DNA of 64,000 nucleotides, from the NCBI RefSeq assembly GCF_000143415.4, contig NW_003314269.1:3384314-3448313 (forward strand). The letters are read 5' to 3'. The first letter of the stretch is position 1. Every line of letters begins with the position of its first letter. Made by a program: the position numbers and the translations under genes. The notes beneath the pieces were generated by a model that saw only the letters and a program-made list of their open reading frames with translations, ran no database searches and was not told the DNA's origin. The stretch is from Selaginella moellendorffii (Eukaryota > Streptophyta > Lycopodiopsida > Selaginellales > Selaginellaceae). Shown here piece by piece: positions 55,905-64,000 of the stretch.

Positions 55905-56040
55905 CCGGATTCGAACACAAACCACCTCGTGGTTGGCTTTCCCGGGATTCGAACCCCGGACCTAGGGATAGAGATAAACCCCCAAGGTTTTCTTCTGGAG
56001 GGAGGGATGCCTAGATTACTTGGCGCTAGGCCAGCGGTGG
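55905..56040 (-). other. tRNA-like Pol III box elements
   Basis: On the minus strand, GGTTCGAATCC (B box, 55,945-55,955) sits within GTCCGGGGTTCGAATCCCGG; a second TGTTCGAATCCGGGGAACG lies at about 55,897-55,915; and an A-box-like CTGGCCTAGCGCC lies at about 56,022-56,034. I could not fold a full tRNA. It may be a decayed tRNA-derived SINE or tRNA relic. It overlaps the start of the YchF-type gene. Confidence 0.35.
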
Positions 56041-58048
56041 CATTCTTCTCTTCCTCCTCGTCCCTGACATCGTCATCGGTGTCGCTATGGATTTCTCCAG
56101 GAATTGGTGGCAATGTGGGGCTTTTCCCGCGCCAGCACGCCCTATGGCTGTTCCGGCGAGGAATGTCCTCCAAGATCAGCATGAGCTTGCGCTCCGGCAT
56201 CGTAGGGCTCCCTAATGTCGGCAAATCCACGCTCTTCAATGCTCTGGTACGTAAGCAGAATTTAAAATGTGTCTAGGCTGGTGGTTTCTTCTTGTTTTTG
56301 TTTCTTACTTGCCTAGTGCTAGCTATATCTTGGATTTCTTCTCTTTGTTTTTGTAGGTAGAGAATGCCAAAGCTCAGGCAGCGAATTTTCCCTTCTGCAC
56401 GATTGAACCGAATGTTGGAATTGTGGCAGTTCCAGATACTCGCTTGAGCGTGCTCACCGATATAAGTAGCTCCAAGCAAACTGTGCCCGCTAGCATGGAG
56501 TTTGTGGACATTGCTGGGCTCGTCAAAGGTGCGAGTAAAGGTGAGGTAAGAGTTTTTTTTTTTTTCCACTTTCTAGTGACACAAACAACCAGTTCAATAA
56601 CTATCCATTGTGTGATCGTGTAGGGCCTTGGTAACAAGTTTCTTCAGCACATACGTGAAGTTGACTCGATTGTCCAGGTAAGTTTCCTTTCTCCATTTTC
56701 TTTTTTTCGCTCTTAAATATTGTTTCTCTCTTTTCTCTTCATTTCCCTTTCACTGTGTGCTTTCGGCAGGTTGTGAGGTGTTTCGACGACTCGGACATCC
56801 TCCATGTCAATGGGAAAGTTGATCCGGAGGCAGACATTGACATTATCAACTTGGAGCTTGCATTTTCTGATATCGCACAGGTCTAACCTCAAGTTGCAAG
56901 TTTTGTTGTCATCTAAATGAGATTTTCTCGTCCAGATCGAGAAAAGATTGGAGAAGCTTAAAAAGGGGAGAGCTAAAGATCCACAAACCAAAGCCAAGGT
57001 TCGCATGGGTAAAACAATCCTATGAAGGATAACGCGGTTTTTCAGGAAGATATGGAAGCTGCTGCACTAGAGAGGATAAACGAGGCTTTACTGGCTGGAA
57101 AGGCCGCAAGAACCGTCGACCTTTCCAACGATGAGAGGAAACAAGTCCAACAGTTGTGTCTACTCACGATGAAACCCGTTATATATGCTGCCAACGTAGC
57201 TGAGACAGACCTCGGAGACCCTTCTAAAAACGAGTACGTTCAGAGGGTTGTGAAGACAGCTGCTGATCTCGGCTCCGAAGCAGTGGTTGTTTCTGCTCAA
57301 GTAATTCTCTCCTCCTCATGGAATTGTGTATGCATTATTTCATTGTTTTCGTGTGTACGTCTTTCGTATTCCATTTTTTAGGCTCTGATATTTTCTTTGT
57401 CTTTTCTTCTCTAATCAGGTAGAATCGGAGCTTGCGGAACTTGATGCCAAGGAGAGGAAAGAGTTTTTGGAGTCACTTGGAGCAGCTGAAGGTGGACTTG
57501 GATCTCTTGTTAAAGCAACTTACAGCCTTCTGGGATTACGGACGTACTTCACCACCGGAGAAAAGGTTCATGTGCTAGTGGTATACGAACGAATCCTAAA
57601 CCTTCTCACACTGATATGCAGGAGACCAAGGCATGGACGATCAAGTCAGGTACTTTTGACAGGCTTTTTTGCTTAACAAGATGGTGAGTGGAGAGCTCGT
57701 CATTGACACATCACAGGCATGACTGCGCCCCAAGCAGCGGGCGTAATACATTCGGATTTTGAGCGTGGATTCATAAGAGCTGAGACGGTAATTTGGAGGA
57801 AAGGATTCGTTTCCTCAAATCTTGAAGTCTTGCGTTCTCCCGTGCAGGTTGCCTACAAAGATTTCGTATCGGTTGGCTCGCTACAGGCCGCGAGAGAGAA
57901 GGGACTGGTGAGCCTTGCTTGCTTTTTCTTTTTGCCACAGTTCTGACCCGCTGAATTTTCATATGTGCTAATTGCACAGCTAAGATCAGAAGGCAAAGAC
58001 TACGTTGTACAGGAAGGCGACGTGATGCTCTTTCGTTTCAACGTGTGA
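56007..58048 (+). CDS. YchF/Obg-like GTPase, probably organellar
   Basis: Eleven exons: 56,007-56,246; 56,357-56,545; 56,624-56,677; 56,770-56,880; 56,936-56,998; 57,046-57,300; 57,419-57,565; 57,622-57,649; 57,717-57,787; 57,848-57,907; 57,980-58,048, giving 428 residues. GTPase motifs: GLPNVGKST (G1), [10 protein letters not shown] (G3) and the NxxE-type NVAE (G4) of the YchF family, which prefers ATP in some members. The TGS domain ends in the family signature [11 protein letters not shown]. Compared with bacterial YchF there is an extra N-terminus of about 60 residues ([19 protein letters not shown]) rich in Ser/Arg, likely a plastid or mitochondrial transit peptide. Intact. Confidence 0.9.
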
Positions 58049-58264
58049 GGTACTATTTTCCCTCAGTCTAGAGGAGTAGACATCCGTCAATTCCTTCTCT
58101 CTTTTTTTCCAGGATTGCTGCTCAATCGAAGGCAGTCATACTCATCATGTGTACCTTGGTCTGATAGTAACCTCTCGTTGGTGGGCACTTTTTTCACGTA
58201 GTTATGAAGCAAAAAACAGTGGTAACCATCGAGAGGATGTAACCTCGTCTCTCTTTTTTTTCCA

Positions 58265-58388
58265 GATCTTACAGAGGAACAACGCGGAAGAAATTAAAGA
58301 AAAACGGTTAAAGATACAGCAGTTCAGCCGACAGGCTGAGAAAAAAATTTCAGGGAAAAAATCACGGAAAAGAAAAAGAAAAAATTAA
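58265..58388 (+). other. Possible lysine-rich 3' exon
   Basis: After a TTTTTTTTCCAG acceptor-like site an open frame reads ILQRNNAEEIKEKRLKIQQF, then a Lys/Arg-rich tail, and stops at 58,388. It could be an alternatively spliced extension of the GTPase transcript or a relic. No upstream exon could be fixed. Confidence 0.25.
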
Positions 58389-58460
58389 TCTTCGAGTGGC
58401 GGCCGGTGGTCAGGTAAGAATAATCAACAAGAAAGAAAGAAGGAAACGAGATTAGAGCAG

Positions 58461-59766
58461 TCAGCCTGGAGGTTGCTGTCGATCTGAGACGAGCGTGAGG
58501 ATCGCATTGGCGAGATTGTTGACGGCCGCGATGAGTCCTTCCATGCCTTGGCGGCTGATCTCGGTCTTGGCCTCTTCCAAGCCGAGCTTGCGTTCCTCGA
58601 GTCCAAGCAAGTCCCTGTGACGCTTATCCTTTTTCTCTTCGCAGGCTAGCAGCGTTTGCGAGAGCTCGTAGGCGCTCTTTGACACCGTCGGGGCCAAGCC
58701 TTGTTCTCGGGAAACTTTGCGACGCTTCCCCGACGGCGATCGCTCCATTTCGCTGCCTTCGCTCTCGGTGCTCTTCGAAACCTCTGGAGGAGGGAAAAGA
58801 AGAAAACCAAAGTGGTGGAGGTCAAACAATGTTTAGCGTTCATCATGCAAAGAAAATTCCAAGCAAAAAGCATAAGATGCAAAAAGAGATACCTGTAGCT
58901 TGTTGGAGTGGAACTCCAGCAGCAGCACTACTTGGTCCAGGCAAGTGAACTTGAGAAAAAATATGTTGTTGTTGATGGTGATGTTGCTGGTGTTGGTGGA
59001 GTTGATGGATTTGTTGCTGTTGTTGTTGGGGGTGAAGGGGAATCTGCTGCGGGAACGGCTGCTGAACCTGCTGTTGAACCTGAACCTGAGCCTGAGCCTG
59101 CTGCTGCAGCAGAGGCCGTGGTCTCTTGTCCACAACTTCGTGAAGGGCCTCGTAAACCTGGATGATCATGTTTGACGGCAGCCCTCGCTCTTTCCTCTCG
59201 TGCTTCTCCAGCTGCCAGTAGCTCTTTTGATTCACCACGGGAGCAGCCCCAGCAGCAGCAGCAGCAGCAGCCGAAGAGGATGATCCGGCCATCACTTTGG
59301 ACTCAAACTCCCTCACCTTCTTGTAGTCCCGGAGAAGATTGTCCCACTTGTCGTTGCACTGGTTCTGGCTGCGCTGGCACCCTTTCCTCCAGCAGAAGTT
59401 CTCCACCCATTTCCACCGGAACTCGGCCGATTTGCCTTTCTCCTTGTCCCCGCCCTTGAGCCGCCTCTCGTCGTCCATCTTCTTGGCCTGGATGAGGATC
59501 ATCGTCTCCTGGAGCGTCCAGTTGCCCTTCCTGTATTCCCGGCTTCCCCCGCCTCCACCCCGGCTGCTGTCCAAGGCCTCGAGTTGCTGCTGCTGCTGCT
59601 GCTGCTGCTGTTGCGGCTGCTGTTGTTCGATCTCAAGTGTTGGCGGCGGCGGTGGCGTTGCTGCTGCTGCTGCCCCTGATGCTGGTGATGTCAATCCTGC
59701 TGAGGACGATGATGCTGCTGCAACCACAAGTGGGACAATTGCACTGGCGGTGCCTTGATCAGCCAT
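58461..59766 (-). CDS. Trihelix (GT-type) transcription factor
   Basis: Exons 59,766-58,893 and 58,783-58,461 give 398 residues. The N-terminus is Ala/Ser/Pro-rich with a Gln run of about ten. The trihelix DNA-binding domain covers about residues 78-150: GNWTLQETMILIQAKK, RWKWVENFCWRKGCQRSQNQ and DKWDNLLRDYKKV, with the three spaced Trp residues of the fold. A Gln/His-rich middle follows, then a C-terminal helical region (LEERKLGLEEAKTEIS) typical of dimerising trihelix proteins. It acts as a nuclear regulator that binds GT-like elements. The ATG at 59,766 is preferred because the family-like acidic/hydrophobic start MADQGTAS follows it. Poly-Gln tracts are CAG/CTG repeats, possibly length-variable. 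Confidence 0.88.
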
Positions 59767-62700
59767 GCATAAGTCCTCCCCACCCCACCCCACCAAAAGA
59801 ATGCTTTTGCTGATCCTAGTGATGCTACTGACTTTTTGAGTGTGTACTACTGCTGCTGCTACCTATGGAGCATTTGCGTTGAGGGGAGGCTGACCATGCC
59901 ACAAATCCAATTTCCCCTTGCTTTCACGATCCCACCCACATGAATCAATGATGATGCTGATCTTCCAGCTGAATCCCTTGAATCCAACCCACAGGAGAAG
60001 AATCATTTGAGAAATGAATGCGTGTTGTCTCTTCTTGTGCTTCTTCTTCTTCCCAATCATCAATCAAGTGGCTGGTGTTGGCTTTTTCGGTTCTGTTCTT
60101 GAGATAGGAGCAGAATTGATAGATCACCAGCAGCAGCCCAACGAACCCAAAACCATTTCCCGGCCAGCCAGCAAGCCATCCATCAGCAGCAGCAGCAGCA
60201 GCAGCAGCCGCGAAAAGCAATATAAAGACTCAAGAAAAAAACTATGCCCAGGGAAAATAAAAACCAGTGTGTGTGCAAGGTTTGACACTTCCGCTTCTCC
60301 TTCCCTCTTCTCCTTTTTGATTCTTTTCCTTTGAACGGCCTTTGGCTTTGCTTATTGGTGCACCTAATGAATGAGAGAAAGGAGAAAGAACAAGAACAAA
60401 AGGAGAAGAACAAGGAGATGCCAACAACTATACTACTCTAGAAATGCAGTCCACCACCACCACCACCTCCACCACCACAGTGTGTGTCCATGGTACTACA
60501 AAAGGCCTGCCCACCACTGCCATCTTTGCTGTTTTCATACAAAAATCATCAAGCACTTCCCTGGGCAAGGAGAAGCAAGAAAACAAAAAAATATAAATGT
60601 CAAGCAAGGAGAAAACGAAAAGACACCACCACTGCTGCTGCTCCAGCTGCCGCCCCTTCCCCTCAAGGTTTGTGCTTCTCAATGTGCTCTGTTCCTCCAC
60701 CTGAGCATACCCCTCTTTTGCTTTAGCTCCTCCCCTCCCTGCTGCACCACCAAGCCTGGATCCCATCTTCCATATCAAGTGTGTGCTGGAAAGGGAGGAG
60801 AGAAGAGGGGGGAGCTTGTTCTCACACAACTGGCTAGCACTCTTCCTGGAAGATTGGATTGGGAATGATCATGAATTGAGGATTTTCAAATGCAGCTTCT
60901 GATTGATCAAGAGAAGGGATAGATAGGCCCAGGCTGTGAGAAATCCCTCCACCCCATTTTACTATCCTCACTACCTAGGTAAGTAGCTGAATGTTCAGCC
61001 CTGTCCCTGTAAGAATTTATTTAAAGTTTTTTAAGTAGATAGCTGAAAGGGACTAAAAGAGCTCAAAGGAGAGAGCTCCAGCCAGCCATCCAACAACAAC
61101 ACCATCACCACAGCAGCAGAAGGAACCAGAGCACCACCAGCAGTCAAGTCAGTTATCTCAACCCCTCTCCAAATCCACTCCACCATCATTCACCATCATC
61201 ATCATCAACTTGAACATCATAGAGCTCTAGAGGCACAGAAGCATCCAAGGCATATTCATACTTTCTGCCAGCTCAAATGACCATACATATGCCAGTTCTC
61301 ACTTCTGCTTCTTCAGTGGAAATGCAAAATCCAGTTGGTAGAAATTGATGTGTGGCTGAAAGTTCTTCATTTTGTTTTCACTCTCTGTGTTGTAACCTGT
61401 TGCTCTTTGACCGATACCTCATGATCAATAGTCATGAACCACATGCACATGGCCTCTCTCTTTTAAAACTATCAACATCTCCATTCTTTCCTTGTGCTAA
61501 GAACAAATAGTTGTGTTAATTGCTAGAAAATCCATTGTCTAATCCCATGACTAAACAATATCTCTATCTACTATGACAACTTAATATGAACCGAAACGTG
61601 AAAAGCATTTGTGCAATGCTCTTTCTTGAGAGGTTGACAAATCACAAACTCATTTAATGTTGTGCCCCTACCAACCTCGTCTTCTAGATAAGTTGCTAAT
61701 GCGAACATAATCATTGTTAGGGATGGAATTAGCATGGGCATTCCGATGCATGGTTATCATCAAGCACGGCGAATCTAGGCCAGCGTGACTAGATTTTGCC
61801 GGGTGGCGAGAATCCCGCGCAATTCAACCTAGGCCACCTTTCCATTCTCAGAGTAGGAGTAAAAGAAATGGTCATCTACTTATAGTAATCCTCTAATGCA
61901 AAATTAATAGTAAACATGAGAAACTAGGGCAACTGCTTGTACTTGAAACAAGGGGCGAGCCAGCAAGCATTTGCTCTTTGTTGCATGCATTTTGGTTTTC
62001 CAACTCAATTTTACTCTCTTTTATTTTCCATGTGCACCACAAATGTTGAATAATGCTGCTGATCATGTGTTGATAATCATTGCGCTCCGACAAAGGGATT
62101 GATCCCCCCTTTCTCGATAAACAACAACGCGAAAGCAAAGCCCTTGAAACAAGGTGGCAGGCGAATATTCGGGCGCTTTTGCGAGCCTCCAGCGTCGCAG
62201 CAAAGTGGAATGTCCTGCTGCCCTGCCGTGCAGACAACAAACAACAAACTCGTTGTCAACTTTGGAGCCAGAGCTTGAAGTGAAAACATCCAAAGTCTTG
62301 TTTTTAATGAGGCCACCACCACCCACAGTAATCATGGAGCAATTCCAGGATCTGTGGTACGCCCGGTTGCACGGAATAATCAAATCCTTGGGAGATTCCA
62401 CTAAACCAAAACTTAAGGATTCGTGATCATGCACCACCACAAGATACTTGTTTCATAGTGGCGAGAATGCGACTTTGTTTTGCTGCTGCTGTTCAAGGAA
62501 ACATGGGGGTGATGCTCGTACACAGAGATCGTACGCCAGGATCAATCTGGCCGCTGTCAACCTCTGGGTTCCCCACATATTATAGCACCATCGCTCTGTT
62601 TCGCTGCAGAAAGGTCGGTAGTCTGGCTATTTATCTTCCAGGGAAAACGCACTACTTTTTGACTCTTCAGTCAAATCCAGGTCCAGAAACCTTTGAAATC

Positions 62701-63886
62701 AGGAATCATATAGTTGATTTCTTTAACGATGATACGTTTTGTCAAACAGCATTATGGAGACTACTGTGAACGCGCTCAGCCGGATTTTCTATGGAATGGA
62801 AGAGCTCTAGCTTCAATGTCCGTAACGCGACACACAGGCTCCAAACAGCTCAACATCTCAACAGGATATATCAGAGCTGCGAGCACTGCAAGGCTTTCAA
62901 AGACCGGCCCACGACCAAAAACACCCAACCAAAGTGTCACATCCCCTTACACAAACGCACAGCTAATTTCTCCTCTTTTGGTCTTCACGCAGCAAACACC
63001 GACGAACGATCCATCCACAGATTATATCATATAAATTCCTGAAATATTTTATGTATATATACTTGGAGCGAAGCTGTCATGAAAGAAAACTCTTGCTCCT
63101 CTACTGAAGAAGTGTTTGGACACCACCCATAAAAGAGTTGTCTGTGTCGCTATTTCTGACCCCTTCAAAAAAGATGACTGCTCCACTCAATTCACTCCAC
63201 CAGCACTCTTCAAACACATCAGGAAAAAAGAGGCCACAACGAAAAAGATATCAAAGTTTCAAGGACCCTGTTCTGTTTGTATTTTATACACATATATACA
63301 GATTTTTCAAACTGACAGTGTATAATCTGTACTGCTGGTCAAGAAAAGGGGAAAACTCTTGTAGGATTTCACAGCGAAAAACTAACGAACAGCCAGGAAC
63401 ATTCATAGCTTGTCTTGGGCAATCACATTAAATCTGGAAAAGTGACCCCTCTTGCATGGAGTAAAAACCATGTCAATAGGTAAGAATGATCTTGGGATCA
63501 AAGGAATAGACCACGCCCTCGGCGTACGTCTATACGACACTGGCTATTGATCGATCCATTGATAGCTATGCCATACAGCGTATATCACGAGGATTTCTCG
63601 GTCAAACTGGCGTATATGCATGGGTAGTATCTCTAAACGTAATTTGCTAAGTTGTCCGAAAATGCGTGAAAGCGATTTAAAAGGGTCTAACGAAAATATG
63701 GCGCGCGGCTGTCCAAAATTTAAAATAGTACGAGCGTACGGAACTAGCGTGCTAGTTTAGGGTTGCCGCCTTTCCACCCCACGGAGCTGGAGCTCGCGTT
63801 CTTTCTCGCGATCGTGAGATGCTTGCCCGGGGTAAGTTCGCGCACGCAAGGAAATCTGGGTCGTAAAGCTGCCGGATTTCGTAGGG
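59767..63886. other. 4.1-kb gene-free region upstream of the trihelix gene
   Basis: No convincing coding frame. The first kilobase has CAG/CTG, CCA and pyrimidine-rich repeats and several short ORFs, consistent with a long 5' leader with introns for the trihelix gene. 61,100-61,250 is CAACA/CATCAT rich. The rest is unremarkable. The region near 63,500-63,880 is probably the promoter of the next gene. Confidence 0.45.
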
Positions 63887-64000
63887 ATGGAGCAAATCGA
63901 TCGCATAGCGAGGATCTTTAGGGGAATGGAGCTCAACGAGGCGGCGTTCAGGCGGAGGTATGCCATCGCTCCCGGAGAGCCGATAAAGAGCTTGTTTGAC
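63887..64000 (+). CDS. Start of an unidentified gene (truncated by window end)
   Basis: ATG at 63,887 opens a frame to the last base: MEQIDRIARIFRGMELNEAA, then FRRRYAIAPGEPIKSLFD. The composition looks like real coding sequence, but 38 residues are too few to name a family. A GGTATG at 63,957 could be a splice donor. Confidence 0.5.
   Translation, partial: MEQIDRIARIFRGMELNEAAFRRRYAIAPGEPIKSLFD

Noticed and set aside
60371-60868. 165-codon plus-strand frame with His runs
   Set aside because: Built from CCA/CAC simple repeats upstream of the trihelix gene; no protein-like composition.
62458-63034. Frames of about 100 codons near 62.5-63.0 kb
   Set aside because: No recognisable motif, no codon bias like neighbouring genes, no splice-consistent extension.

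Overview
The window is nuclear DNA of a land plant. The genes carry many introns of only about 40-110 bases, there is a plant-type TTTAGGG tract, Cassandra-type retroelements with 5S-rRNA-like LTRs and a Ty3 retrotransposon, and the host genes are plant types (COI1, PASTICCINO2, trihelix and PPR proteins). The compact style suggests a lycophyte such as Selaginella; this is an inference, not a match I could run.

Layout. 1-17.2 kb is an unusual accessory block. It holds two near-identical copies, 13,280 bases apart, of a gene that splicing phase predicts to be a fusion: a ParB-like N-terminal half, an acidic low-complexity linker and an FCP1-like HAD phosphatase C-terminal half. Between them lies a broken gene on the minus strand with transposase-like (DUF7869-type, RNase-H-like) motifs. 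More than 25 copies of a 22-base palindrome are scattered through introns, promoters, intergenic DNA and two exon sites of this block, and I saw none elsewhere. 17.2-26.1 kb is retrotransposon debris: a deleted Ty3 element, a minus-strand Cassandra remnant and AT-rich DNA. 26.2-39.3 kb is a dense host gene island: COI1-type F-box receptor, DHX37-type DEAH helicase, pyrimidine 5'-nucleotidase, a Dof-like zinc-finger protein, PASTICCINO2-type dehydratase, an anchored acid phosphatase and an A1 aspartic protease. 39.3-50 kb is AT-rich DNA holding a decayed Cassandra and a fairly young Ty3 element (42,951-47,961). 50-64 kb again holds host genes: a P-class PPR gene framed by two copies of a short repeat, an aldose-1-epimerase fragment, a C2-domain protein, a plastid or mitochondrial YchF-type GTPase, a trihelix transcription factor and the start of one unknown gene.

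The most interesting possibility is the first block: a mobile-element-like unit encoding a ParB-like protein inside DNA studded with palindromic sites, which resembles a ParB/parS arrangement in a eukaryote. The gene models come from reading splice sites and frames by eye. Each full exon set given sums to a whole number of codons with matching intron phases. Functional links inside the accessory block are hypotheses.
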